Shown here: positions 26,979-35,505 of the stretch, piece after piece
How positions within the stretch are numbered: the stretch's first letter is position 1
How the letters are laid out: the number at the start of each line of letters is the position of its first letter
Source: Lutibacter sp.
Lineage (GTDB): Bacteria > Bacteroidota > Bacteroidia > Flavobacteriales > Flavobacteriaceae
Assembly (NCBI GenBank): GCA_002733665.1
Contig: NVWM01000034.1
Span: 1 to 39,534, forward strand
Direction: 5' to 3'
Length of the DNA: 39,534 nucleotides
The notes under the pieces: model-generated
Database searches by the model: none
Told to the model about the DNA's origin: nothing
The model's input: only the letters and a program-made list of their open reading frames with translations
Made by a program: the position numbers and the translations under genes

Positions 26979-28427
26979 TTATTTTTGATGTTTTCTTTTT
27001 GAATACCCAAATAAGCGTTCTTCTTGAATAATTTCTGAAATACCTTCTGGAAGCATATCTTGCCATCCATCTTCCCCTTCAGTAATCATTTTAAGTGCTT
27101 TTCGAGAAAAAATATTTAATATCGTTTTATCATAATTATCAATATCTACCACTTTTCCATTGTATTTAAAGAACTTGTATAATTCTTTCATTCTTGGATG
27201 TACTTTTAGATTTTCACTATTGATAACCTCACCAGTTTCTTCATCAATAAGAGGATACAAGTATATTTTTAAATCTTTAAAGAATAGTTTTCCAAAAGCT
27301 TCTAAAATTCCTCCACTTAAATTTCTATAGTACTTCTCATCAAATATTTGTACCAAATTATAAACTCCCATCGACAATCCCATTCTTGCTTTGGTAAATT
27401 CTGAGAAATATTCTACCAACTTATAATATTCAGAGAAGTTGGTAATCATTACATTTTGTCCGAGAGAACATAGTAATTCGGCTCTGTCTAAGAAATCACG
27501 TTCATTTATTTCTCCATCAGCAGAAAGGTTAGATAATGTAATTTCAAAAATAGTTTTTGTGTTTTTAGGGTCAACTCTTTTTTCAGCATGAAAAAGTTCA
27601 ATAGATTTTTGATAAATATCCATATTCACTTTTGTTACAGGTCTAAAACTTCCACGTAGTGTTAAGATATTTTTTTTGTATAGTTGTTGTGCAGGTAATA
27701 AGTTATTTCCGTCAGGGCCAAACATAACGGCATTTGTCATCTGATTCTTTACCAATTGTAAACTCATCAAACGATTGTCTACATAGGTAAATCGAGGTCC
27801 AGAGAAATTAATCATATCAATTTCTATCTGATCTTTATCAAGATTGTCATAAAACGATGCTAATAAATCTTTTGGACTATCATGCATGTAAAATCCACCA
27901 TAAATTAAATTGACACCAAGAACTCCTAAAGTTTCTTGCTGTAATTTTGCATCATTCTCTTTAAAACGAATGTGCATTATAATTTCATTATAATCCTCAA
28001 GGGGATCTAATTGAAATTTGAATCCTATCCAACCATGACCTTTAAATTTTTTGGCGAAATCTATAGTTGCAACAGTGTTGGCATACGAAAAGAATAATTT
28101 TTCAGGATGTTTTTTACGACTCAATCGATCTTCAATCAAATGAATTTCGTGGTCTAACATTGTTTTTAAACGTGACTCTGTTACATAACGGCTATCACTT
28201 TCGATACCATAAATGGCATCAGAAAAATCTTTATCATACGCACTCATTGCTTTTGCAATAGTTCCTGAAGCGCCTCCTGCTCTAAAGAAATTACGGGCAG
28301 TTTCTTGACCTGCGCCAATTTCTGAAAAAGTACCGTAGATATTCTCGTTTAAGTTAATTCGTAACGATTTCCTTTTAGTTGAAGGAACACTTTTTAAATT
28401 TTTATCACCTTTTGATACTGAAGACAT
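26979..28427 (-). CDS. Conserved protein of unknown function
   Basis: 482 residues from the chosen start. The open frame begins 11 codons earlier (28460), but a consensus -7 box for this strand lies at 28449-28456, downstream of that codon, and MSSVSKGDK looks like a natural N-terminus. The protein is soluble-looking with no signal peptide or membrane helix. The N-terminal RKSLRINLNENIYGTFSEIGAGQ is followed by a Gly/Ala-rich FFRAGGASGTIAKAMSAYDK stretch (~45-65), which could be a nucleotide- or sugar-binding loop but does not match a standard P-loop. The rest is mixed alpha/beta with conserved-looking YGGFYMHD and FSGPRFTYVDNRL blocks. I recognise it as a conserved type but cannot name a function; a TonB-receptor label would not fit the sequence. 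Confidence 0.8.
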   Translation of the reverse strand: MSSVSKGDKNLKSVPSTKRKSLRINLNENIYGTFSEIGAGQETARNFFRAGGASGTIAKAMSAYDKDFSDAIYGIESDSRYVTESRLKTMLDHEIHLIEDRLSRKKHPEKLFFSYANTVATIDFAKKFKGHGWIGFKFQLDPLEDYNEIIMHIRFKENDAKLQQETLGVLGVNLIYGGFYMHDSPKDLLASFYDNLDKDQIEIDMINFSGPRFTYVDNRLMSLQLVKNQMTNAVMFGPDGNNLLPAQQLYKKNILTLRGSFRPVTKVNMDIYQKSIELFHAEKRVDPKNTKTIFEITLSNLSADGEINERDFLDRAELLCSLGQNVMITNFSEYYKLVEYFSEFTKARMGLSMGVYNLVQIFDEKYYRNLSGGILEAFGKLFFKDLKIYLYPLIDEETGEVINSENLKVHPRMKELYKFFKYNGKVVDIDNYDKTILNIFSRKALKMITEGEDGWQDMLPEGISEIIQEERLFGYSKRKHQK

Positions 28428-28448
28428 CGTGCATATTTTTTTGTTATA

Positions 28449-28456
28449 CAAAAATA
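28449..28456 (-). promoter_or_regulatory. -7 box upstream of the conserved unknown protein
   Basis: The minus strand reads TATTTTTG, matching TAnnTTTG, and would place the transcript start near 28443. It decides the start codon of the gene in favour of 28427 over 28460. The AT-rich setting makes a chance match possible. Confidence 0.4.
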
Positions 28457-28470
28457 ACAAATTCTACTGT

Positions 28471-28498
28471 TTGTAATAATATTTTAGCGTTAAATTTG
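28471..28498 (+). promoter_or_regulatory. Promoter of the PhnP-like gene, possibly leaderless
   Basis: TTG (28471-28473), 17 bases, TAAATTTG (28491-28498): an exact match to the Bacteroidetes promoter. Only five bases separate the box from the ATG at 28504, so transcription probably begins at or next to the start codon. Confidence 0.6.
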
Positions 28499-28503
28499 TC
28501 AGA

Positions 28504-29277
28504 ATGAAGAGTAATTTTAAAATCACTTTTTTGGGAACGGGAACTTCACAAGGAATCCCTGTAATTAATAGCACACATCCTGTTTGTTTATCAACCGATA
28601 AAAGAGATAAGCGATTGCGTGTTTCTGTTTTGGTAGAATGGGATGATTTTACGTATGTTATTGATTGCGGACCAGATTTTAGGTATCAAATGCTTCGTGC
28701 AGGTGTAAATCGAATTGACGGAATCTTATTTACACACGAGCATTCTGATCATATTATTGGTTTGGATGATATTCGCCCTTTTTCCTTTCAGTTAGGAAAA
28801 GTTCCAATTTATGCACAACAGCGTGTTTTAGACAACTTAAAAGAGCGTTTTGAATATATTTTTGATGAAGAAAATAAATATCCAGGAGTGCCAAGTGTTC
28901 AGCAAAACACAGTTGATAGTGTTCCATTCAAATTGCAAAATATAATTGTTGAGCCTATTGAAATACAGCATGGAAAACTTCAAATTTTAGGCTATAGATT
29001 TAACGATTTGGCTTATCTGACTGATGTTAAGGAGATTTTACCATCAGAAATGAAAAAATTAAAAGGCTTGAAAGTATTGGTGATAAGTGCATTGAGAAAT
29101 GAAAAGCACCATTCTCATTTAAGTTTGAGTGAGGCTCTTGAAATTATTGAAGAATTAGCACCTGAACGTGCTTATTTGACTCATATAAGTCATAAACTTG
29201 GCTTCCATGCAGAAGTGCAAGAAAGTTTGCCTGAAAATGTGTTTTTGGCGTATGATGAATTAGTTGTTGAGGTTTAA
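28504..29277 (+). CDS. Metallo-beta-lactamase-fold hydrolase, PhnP-like
   Basis: 257 residues. An MBL-fold phosphodiesterase-like enzyme: FLGTGTSQGIPV near the N-terminus is the PhnP pattern, HEHSDH (His78, His80, Asp82, His83) is the di-metal site, and a late LTHISHKLGFH supplies further His. PhnP acts on cyclic ribose phosphates in phosphonate breakdown, but such genes are common in Bacteroidota without a phn cluster, and none is seen here, so a general cyclic-phosphodiester role is more likely. The stop abuts the convergent esterase stop with no gap. Confidence 0.9.
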   Translation: MKSNFKITFLGTGTSQGIPVINSTHPVCLSTDKRDKRLRVSVLVEWDDFTYVIDCGPDFRYQMLRAGVNRIDGILFTHEHSDHIIGLDDIRPFSFQLGKVPIYAQQRVLDNLKERFEYIFDEENKYPGVPSVQQNTVDSVPFKLQNIIVEPIEIQHGKLQILGYRFNDLAYLTDVKEILPSEMKKLKGLKVLVISALRNEKHHSHLSLSEALEIIEELAPERAYLTHISHKLGFHAEVQESLPENVFLAYDELVVEV

Positions 29278-29934
29278 TTATAATCGATCTTCAATCCATT
29301 TTTTAAAATCATAGAAGTTTTGAGGCGCAACTCCATGACCAACCATATATTCTTGATATGAATTTTTTATGCCCAATTTATCTAAAAAAGGAGCAGCATT
29401 TTGCGCCCAATCTACTGGAATTACTTGATCTTGACTTCCGTGAGAAATAAAGAAATCTAAATTTTTGTAATCATCAGAATTTAAATTCTCAGAAATTAAT
29501 TCTTGATTGATATAACCGCTCAAAGCAATAACATGCTGTATCTTTTTAGGATGATTTAACGCAACACTATAACTTAAAATTGTTCCTTGACTGAAGCCTA
29601 ATAAAAATACATTTTCAGCATTTACTTCGTATGTTTCAATAACTTCATCAATAAACAAAGCGATTTTATCACGTGCTTCTTTGGCTTCATCAATATCAGA
29701 AAATTTACCGTTTGTAGTGTCAAAATGAATGGTGTACCAAGAAAATGAACCAGCACCTAGTGTCAATGGAGCACGAGCACTAATAATCAATAACTCATCT
29801 GGAAGTTCGGATGCAAACGAGAATAAATCTTGCTCGTTACTACCATAGCCGTGAAGTAACACGAGTAAAGGAGGATTTTTAATTGGAGTTTTTGGTTGTC
29901 GAATTAAGTATTCGAGCGAAAGTTTTTTTGTCAT
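29278..29934 (-). CDS. Phospholipase/carboxylesterase family alpha/beta hydrolase
   Basis: 218 residues from ATG at 29934. The alpha/beta-hydrolase signature is clear: oxyanion segment VLLHGYG (25-31), nucleophile GFSQG with Ser115, Asp in SHGSQDQVIP and His in GHGV. Family members hydrolyse lysophospholipids or short carboxylic esters; the substrate is not known. The frame stays open 22 codons further up to 30000, but that extension reads into the inner part of a REP-like repeat and gives no signal peptide, whereas MTKKLSLEYL fits homologues, so the shorter start is used. Confidence 0.88.
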   Translation of the reverse strand: MTKKLSLEYLIRQPKTPIKNPPLLVLLHGYGSNEQDLFSFASELPDELLIISARAPLTLGAGSFSWYTIHFDTTNGKFSDIDEAKEARDKIALFIDEVIETYEVNAENVFLLGFSQGTILSYSVALNHPKKIQHVIALSGYINQELISENLNSDDYKNLDFFISHGSQDQVIPVDWAQNAAPFLDKLGIKNSYQEYMVGHGVAPQNFYDFKKWIEDRL

Positions 29935-29955
29935 TTTGAAATGATTAAATAAAAA

Positions 29956-30011
29956 TGTCATTTTGAAGGAAGTGAAAAACCTAAAGATTCTTCGTTTCAC
30001 TCAGAATGACA
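29956..30011. repeat. REP-like inverted repeat, TGTCATTYTGA type (short copy)
   Basis: TGTCATTTTGAAGGAAGTGA at the left end is the inverse, with mismatches, of TTTCACTCAGAATGACA at the right end; AAACCT/AAAGATTCTT sit in the middle. A further TGTCATTTTGA at 29930-29940 overlaps the esterase start codon. It lies between two minus-strand genes. Confidence 0.8.
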
Positions 30012-30036
30012 TTGTTGTAAGAGTTAAAAGTAATAA

Positions 30037-30651
30037 TTAATTGCTATCTTCTTTATTCCAATTTTCATTATCAAGAACTAAAGATTTATATATATATGCT
30101 TTCATTCCTTGCATAATAGGAATAATTAAAAATATTGCTAAAAACATAAAAAATCCAGCTAAATATTGAGAGATGAATCCGAAAATAATCCCTATAATAT
30201 AAATGCTGATAATAAAAAGAAAACTAGATAAGAAAACGCTTAATTTGTTGTCATACATAATTTTATTACTTAAGGATAAGGCTTTTAAAGGGTGAACTTC
30301 TTTGTCGATAAGAAGATATATGCCTAAAGAAAATGCGATTGAAATTACTATCCCTGGAATTATTAAAAATGCAAATCCAAAATAAATTGCCATCATCATT
30401 AATCCCATTAAAATAAAAAATTCCCCCATATATTTTCTGTTTTTTGCATCAAAAATTGAGGTCGGTGAAATTGTCTTTCCTTTTGCCATTTCTACAGGTA
30501 ACATACTCATGCCTATAGTCGTTCCTACATTTAAATATGGAATCCAAATAGTTAAAACATATAAAATTGTAGCAAGAATTAAGGGGATAAAATTCTTCAA
30601 TCCTATTTCAATACCATTTTTAATAATGTCACTTACTGATAATTTATTCAT
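30037..30651 (-). CDS. Integral membrane protein of unknown function
   Basis: 204 residues with four to five hydrophobic helices (about 18-38, 74-90, 92-115, 138-160, 162-183), preceded by a polar N-terminus with DIIKNGIEIGLKNFIPLI. The pattern of long Ile/Leu/Phe helices and the GIVISIAFSLGIYLLIDKE segment resembles small DUF975-like or glycerophosphodiester-phosphodiesterase-type membrane domains, but I cannot assign a family firmly. It follows the dihydroorotase homologue by 37 bases on the same strand. Confidence 0.7.
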   Translation of the reverse strand: MNKLSVSDIIKNGIEIGLKNFIPLILATILYVLTIWIPYLNVGTTIGMSMLPVEMAKGKTISPTSIFDAKNRKYMGEFFILMGLMMMAIYFGFAFLIIPGIVISIAFSLGIYLLIDKEVHPLKALSLSNKIMYDNKLSVFLSSFLFIISIYIIGIIFGFISQYLAGFFMFLAIFLIIPIMQGMKAYIYKSLVLDNENWNKEDSN

Positions 30652-30688
30652 GTTATAATTTTTTAGTTAAGTATCAAATATAATAGAA

Positions 30689-31945
30689 TTAATTGATTAT
30701 TAGTTTGTTTTTTGCAAATATGCCATAAACTTCACCGTTCATTTCCTTGTTTAGAAAGGCAGAATTTTTTGATGTAGAAATAATGTTTTCTTCAGTAAAA
30801 ATTGATTTTTTATCAGGATTAAACAGCGTGATATTTGCCGTTTCACCTTCTTTGATTATTGATGAATCTAAACCAAAACGTTTGGTTGGATTTTCTGTTA
30901 AACATTTTATAAGCACCTCTAAATCAATAGTTTTATTTAATATTCCAAACAGGCTTTCTAATCCGATTGTACCATATTTTGCATTGTTGTATTCTACTTT
31001 TTTATGCTCAATATCAATAGGATTGTGGTCGCTTGTAATTATGTCAATTGTTCCGTCTTCTACACCTTTTAGTAAGGCTTTCACATCCTTTTTTGTACGA
31101 AGTGGAGGCGTAACTTTACTGTTGGCGTTAAAACCAAACAGTTCCTGATCAGTAAGTGATAAGTGATGAGCAGAGACGCTACAACTTACGTCTAAACCTT
31201 TCTTTTTGGCGTCTTTTATAAGTTTTACAGCTATTGCTGTAGTAATTGTAGGGATATGTAATTTTCCTCCAGTATATTCTAATAAAAACAAATCTCTTGC
31301 TATTTGCAATTCCTCTGCCAAACTTGGAATTCCTTTTAAACCAAGTTTTGTACTGTTTTCTCCTTCGTTAACAAGTCCATCTCTAGCAATCGAATTATCT
31401 TGAGGGAAGCTCAGCACTAAGCCATTAAAATTTTGTGCATATTGTATGGCAACTTTTAATAAATTGGCATTAGAAATCGGTGTGTTGTAATCACCAAAAG
31501 CAACCGCTCCAGAATTTTGCATATCATAGAGTTCAGCCAATTCTTTGCCTTCTCCATTTTTGGTTAAATTTCCAATAGGATAGAGGTTTATGGCGCTTTT
31601 TGATGCTTTGTTTACAAGAAATTCTACTGCTGCCTTATTATCAGTTTTTGGGTTTGTGTAAGGGTTTACAGCGACTGATGTAAAGCCACCTTTTGCAGCA
31701 ACCTTTAAACCGTTTTCAATTGTTTCTCGTTCCTCAAATCCTGGTTCTCCAAAACATACGCTTGTGTCAAACCATCCGTTAGAGATATGTAGGTTATCAA
31801 GTATTAACTCTTTATATTTTTTTTCGTTTTTAATAGTTGCAGCAATTTTGGTTATGATGCCATTTTCAATCAAAATTGTTCGATTTTTTAAATGATGTTT
31901 GCTGTTAGGATCTATTATTACTGCCGATTTTATAAGGACATTCAT
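30689..31945 (-). CDS. Dihydroorotase homologue lacking the metal-binding histidines
   Basis: 418 residues, full length for type-I dihydroorotase/amidohydrolase, with the family order retained: NGWFDTSVCFGEPGFE (56-71), a SFPQDN segment, LHIPTITT, SAHHL and SDHNPID before GLES. In active enzymes the first segment reads DxHxHxRxPG; here the two metal His and the substrate Arg are Ser62, Cys64 and Gly66. The HCE-type His is Ser and the HVS-type His is Thr, while the catalytic Asp of DHxP is kept. It therefore probably does not hydrolyse dihydroorotate and may, like known non-catalytic DHOase partners of aspartate carbamoyltransferase, be structural. Its ATG overlaps the TGA of the BatA-type gene (ATGA), so translation is coupled. 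Confidence 0.85.
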   Translation of the reverse strand: MNVLIKSAVIIDPNSKHHLKNRTILIENGIITKIAATIKNEKKYKELILDNLHISNGWFDTSVCFGEPGFEERETIENGLKVAAKGGFTSVAVNPYTNPKTDNKAAVEFLVNKASKSAINLYPIGNLTKNGEGKELAELYDMQNSGAVAFGDYNTPISNANLLKVAIQYAQNFNGLVLSFPQDNSIARDGLVNEGENSTKLGLKGIPSLAEELQIARDLFLLEYTGGKLHIPTITTAIAVKLIKDAKKKGLDVSCSVSAHHLSLTDQELFGFNANSKVTPPLRTKKDVKALLKGVEDGTIDIITSDHNPIDIEHKKVEYNNAKYGTIGLESLFGILNKTIDLEVLIKCLTENPTKRFGLDSSIIKEGETANITLFNPDKKSIFTEENIISTSKNSAFLNKEMNGEVYGIFAKNKLIIN

Positions 31946-33897
31946 ATTTTAAAGAATTTTAGAATGAAAATTTCGAGCAACAAAAATAAGATACCAAAGG
32001 CTATAAACCACTTAAAAAGTGGCTTGATTTCTTGTTGTTCGTTTAGTTTTGTGAAAGTTTCTTTGATAGAGTTGGATATTGAAATATCGTTATTGTCTTT
32101 AAAAAGTTCTCTTAAATTGGTGTAATTTAAATCACTTTCTTCTCGATTGTAGTTGTAAGAAACACTTCCTAAAGCTATGTTATTACTAGTTATTGTATAA
32201 AAACCGCTTGTATTAGGTTGCTCGTTGGTCTTGAGTTGTACTTTATTATGAAATATTTGCTGAAGCGGAATAAATTCACTCGTTTCGTTTTTTAATTTTA
32301 ATATTTCATCCTTTTTTATTGAATTGTTTATGTCGATAACATTTTCTTTTCCAATGGTATAGTATAATTGAGGAATCTCAAAACTATATTTCCCAAAATT
32401 ATAGAGAATAGGAACTATTAAGGGAGAATTTTTGAAATTTGTAACGCTAACGTCTAAAGGAGAGGAGAATAAATATACAGTTCCTTTATTTGTTTTGATT
32501 TCAGATATGAAAGGCTGCTCATTTTCAAAAGAAATGATGGGAGAGGAATTGTTTAATATTGTTTTAAAATATTGATTTACAGTTGGATACTGAAAATTTA
32601 ATACTTTTTTCTCAAAAACATCATGTAATAATGGATGTGTAAAATTAATACTTGTTATTTTCAAATCTTTTTTTACAAATGATGACATTGTACCTAAGTT
32701 TAATTTTGCAAAAAATTGATTATAAGATATAACATCGCTTTCTTTTGATGGAATTAGTACAAGATTCCCCCCATTTTTTACAAACTCATGTAATGTGTTG
32801 GTAAGAGAGACTGGAATTTTCACTAACTCATTGAGTATAATTAAGTGTTGATTTTGGATAGAATTATAGTCTAAATTGCTTACTGTTTTTTGGTTAAAAT
32901 TAAATTCTTTTTTACTATAAATTTTGGATAGATATTCTGCATTTTTTCCTATTGAAATTACATTTGTTTTTTCGGATTTTGAGATGCTAAAAAACAATGT
33001 GTTGTCGAAAGGTAAAAGAGGGTCGTCTAATTGTAAATGTCCGTTAAAGTTTTCATTATTTGGAATTATAAATTCTACCTCTGAAGTTTTATTTTTCGAT
33101 AATAGAGTAGTGGTTTTTCCAACCAATATTGTGTTTTTGTAAAGTGAAATTGGAACATTGTTTCTTTCAATATTTGTATTACTTATTGCCACTTTTAGTG
33201 TAATTTCTTTATTGTTTATATTACTTATATATATACTGTCAATAGAAATGTTCGAAATTACTTCAGGAGTCAATTTTATAAATGAAATATGCGAGTTTAC
33301 ATTTGTAACATTGTTTTTATTTATTGTATTAACTTTTTGAAAATCAGATATTAAAATTAAATTATTTAAAGTATTAGTTTTATTAATGTTTAATTGATTT
33401 GATTTTAGTAAAATACTATTAAAATCTAGTTTTTTTGAGGAAAATTTAAGGTTTAGTAATATGTTTTTCAAATTTCTTTGATCTAAATTCTTAAATATTT
33501 TGTCATTCGTGATTAACGAAACTGTAGTGTTATTTTTTGAACTTTCAATGATTTCTTGTGCAGCCATTTTTAGCAATTCTCCTTGTTGAGTTTTCAATTG
33601 CATGCTCAAAGAATTATCTAAATAAATTGTTGAAGTGTAGTTTGTATTTTTTTTAGAATCTGAAAAAAATGGCTGTGAAAATGCAAAAATTATAGCCGTA
33701 AACGCAAGTAATCTTGTTGCTAAAATTAACCACTTTTTTAGCCTTGAACTCTTGCGAGTTTCTAACTTTAATTGTTTTAAAAATTGGACATTTGTAAAGG
33801 GTACTTTTACGAAGCGTTGTAACTGAAATAAATGAACAATTATCGGTATGATAAGAAGCAGTAAAGCGTATAAAATTTCAGGTTGCTTAAATTGCAT
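31942..33897 (-). CDS. BatA/VWA-type membrane protein
   Basis: 651 residues. The N-terminal BatA region has a membrane helix (about 9-25), the conserved VPFTNVQFLKQL segment (31-42) and a second helix (about 58-80). A von Willebrand A-like domain follows with a MIDAS start YLDNSLSMQ (Asp94, Ser96, Ser98), and a final helix sits near 630-647. Between are beta-rich and glutaminase-like-fold segments (NGGNLVLIPS). BatA-type proteins are linked to envelope integrity and oxygen tolerance, usually near MoxR ATPases, which are absent here. It overlaps the dihydroorotase-like gene by four bases. Confidence 0.85.
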   Translation of the reverse strand: MQFKQPEILYALLLLIIPIIVHLFQLQRFVKVPFTNVQFLKQLKLETRKSSRLKKWLILATRLLAFTAIIFAFSQPFFSDSKKNTNYTSTIYLDNSLSMQLKTQQGELLKMAAQEIIESSKNNTTVSLITNDKIFKNLDQRNLKNILLNLKFSSKKLDFNSILLKSNQLNINKTNTLNNLILISDFQKVNTINKNNVTNVNSHISFIKLTPEVISNISIDSIYISNINNKEITLKVAISNTNIERNNVPISLYKNTILVGKTTTLLSKNKTSEVEFIIPNNENFNGHLQLDDPLLPFDNTLFFSISKSEKTNVISIGKNAEYLSKIYSKKEFNFNQKTVSNLDYNSIQNQHLIILNELVKIPVSLTNTLHEFVKNGGNLVLIPSKESDVISYNQFFAKLNLGTMSSFVKKDLKITSINFTHPLLHDVFEKKVLNFQYPTVNQYFKTILNNSSPIISFENEQPFISEIKTNKGTVYLFSSPLDVSVTNFKNSPLIVPILYNFGKYSFEIPQLYYTIGKENVIDINNSIKKDEILKLKNETSEFIPLQQIFHNKVQLKTNEQPNTSGFYTITSNNIALGSVSYNYNREESDLNYTNLRELFKDNNDISISNSIKETFTKLNEQQEIKPLFKWFIAFGILFLLLEIFILKFFKI

Positions 33898-33936
33898 TGT
33901 TTATAAGATTGGTCAAAGATATAAAAATTGTATGAC

Positions 33937-34671
33937 TTAGGTCAAATAGTTCTTAAAAATGCCTAAAGCATAATTACTTGCAATGCTTTTTACAAACCTA
34001 GGAAAATCTATTGTTGCATTGTCATTTGCTTTGTCTGATATTATCCGAATAATTGAAAACGGAATATCATATTCAAAACATACTTGAGCAACTGATGCAC
34101 CTTCCATTTCTATGCATTGTACAGTTGGTAATTGCTCGTTTATTTCTTTTACTTTATCGCTTTCTGATATAAATTGATCACCTGTTGCGATGTTTCCATA
34201 AATCAATTTTGGATTTTTTATTTCAAATTTTTCCGCATCAATTTGATTGATGTAGGAGTCGTAATCATCTAAAAATAAATTAGTTGCGTTAATTATTTTA
34301 GTTGGATTACTTGTTTCAAAATATTCTTTTTTTAATATCGGAATTTCAAATTTCTTAAAAATCGGACTACAATCAACATCATATTGATATAGTTTTTTTC
34401 CAATTACAATATCGCCAATATTTAACTCTTTTTTGATTGCTCCTGCAACTCCTGTAAAAATGATTTCTGTTGGATTGTAGTCATTAATAAGTTGTGTAGT
34501 TGTAACTGCTGATGCTACTTTTCCCCAACGAGAGAAGACCAAAACAACCTTTTTCTCAAAGAGTGTTCCTGTATAATATTTTCGCATTCCTTTTTCTGTT
34601 ACCTCTATATTTTCGAGTTCGCTGAGTAATGCTTGAATTTCTTCTTGCATTGCGCTGATAATTGCAATCAT
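33937..34671 (-). CDS. mtnN: 5'-methylthioadenosine / S-adenosylhomocysteine nucleosidase
   Basis: 244 residues. Cleaves the glycosidic bond of MTA and SAH to free adenine, recycling methylation by-products. The N-terminal MIAIISAMQEE (Glu11 at the place of the catalytic Glu), FTGVAGAI, EMEGASVAQVC and IRIISDKAND (catalytic Asp near 208) are all as in the family. The segment after KKLYQYDVD is longer and less standard than in E. coli. It lies 39 bases upstream of the BatA-type gene on the same strand. Confidence 0.93.
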   Translation of the reverse strand: MIAIISAMQEEIQALLSELENIEVTEKGMRKYYTGTLFEKKVVLVFSRWGKVASAVTTTQLINDYNPTEIIFTGVAGAIKKELNIGDIVIGKKLYQYDVDCSPIFKKFEIPILKKEYFETSNPTKIINATNLFLDDYDSYINQIDAEKFEIKNPKLIYGNIATGDQFISESDKVKEINEQLPTVQCIEMEGASVAQVCFEYDIPFSIIRIISDKANDNATIDFPRFVKSIASNYALGIFKNYLT

Positions 34672-34690
34672 AATTTTGTTTATTAGAAAA

Positions 34691-34757
34691 TGTCTGGTCG
34701 AGCGGAGTCGAGACCTTTTTTATGCTGTGTAAGTTCTCGACTGCGCTCGAACGGACA
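34691..34757. repeat. Inverted repeat, TGTCYGGTCGAGCG type
   Basis: TGTCTGGTCGAGCGGAGTCG at the left pairs with CGACTGCGCTCGAACGGACA at the right (three mismatches), around an AT-rich loop with ACCTTTTTTATG. It is GC-richer than the surroundings and belongs to a different class from the TGTCATTC elements. It lies between mtnN and lolD, both on the minus strand. Confidence 0.8.
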
Positions 34758-34788
34758 TAAGATATGTTTGTTACTTCGGATCATATAA

Positions 34789-35451
34789 TCAATTAATTAT
34801 AACTCCATCTTTCATTTCTAATTTTCGATCAGCCATATCAGCCAATGTTCTATTATGAGTGACGATGATAAATGTTTGCCCGAATTCATCACGCAATTTA
34901 AAAAAGAGATCATGCAAGTTTTTTGCAGACTCTGAATCAAGATTTCCACTTGGCTCATCTGCAAAAATTACTGAGGGGCTGTTGATTAAAGCACGAGCGA
35001 CTGCTACACGTTGCTGTTCGCCTCCAGAAAGTTCGTTTGGTTTGTGATTTATACGATGTGACAATCCAAGAAATTCTAACAATCGTTTGGCTTCTTTCTC
35101 AGCTTCGTTTTTAGATTTGTTTCCTATAAATGCAGGAATACAAATGTTTTCTAAGGCAGTAAATTCAGGAAGTAGTTGATGAAATTGAAAAATAAAGCCT
35201 ATTTGTTGATTCCTGAATTTTGAAAGTTCTTTATCTGAAAAATTAAGGATATTTTGACTGTTTAGTATTACTTCTGTGTTTTTATTTTCGTTAGGTTTAT
35301 CTAAGGTGCCTAAAATCTGTAAAAGTGTAGTCTTTCCGGCTCCAGAAGGACCAACAATGGCAACGATCTCTCCTTTTTTTATTTGTAAGTTTACATCTTT
35401 TAAAACTTCAACATCACCGTAATTTTTATAAATCCTTTTAGCTACAACCAT
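34789..35451 (-). CDS. lolD: ABC transporter ATP-binding protein, LolD-like
   Basis: 220 residues: one ABC ATPase of the LolD/MacB class with Walker [10 protein letters not shown] (34-42), Q-loop [17 protein letters not shown], signature [15 protein letters not shown] and Walker [13 protein letters not shown]. The [11 protein letters not shown] pattern and the length match LolD, which powers release of lipoproteins from the inner membrane. The LolC/E partners are not adjacent, so assignment to LolCDE rather than another MacB-type exporter is likely, not proven. Many lipoproteins in the window fit the need for such a system. Confidence 0.85.
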   Translation of the reverse strand: MVVAKRIYKNYGDVEVLKDVNLQIKKGEIVAIVGPSGAGKTTLLQILGTLDKPNENKNTEVILNSQNILNFSDKELSKFRNQQIGFIFQFHQLLPEFTALENICIPAFIGNKSKNEAEKEAKRLLEFLGLSHRINHKPNELSGGEQQRVAVARALINSPSVIFADEPSGNLDSESAKNLHDLFFKLRDEFGQTFIIVTHNRTLADMADRKLEMKDGVIIN

Positions 35452-35505
35452 AGTGTTAATTTAACATCGTGAAAGTACATAAAATTTATATAATTAAATG
35501 CAGAT

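Noticed and set aside
28428..28460. Eleven-codon N-terminal extension of the conserved unknown protein
   Set aside because: It overlaps a -7 promoter box on the same strand and adds an unlikely MLFLYNKKICT segment.
28504..29277. Phosphonate (phn) degradation locus, from the PhnP-like protein
   Set aside because: No other phn gene is in the window and single PhnP-like genes are common in this phylum.
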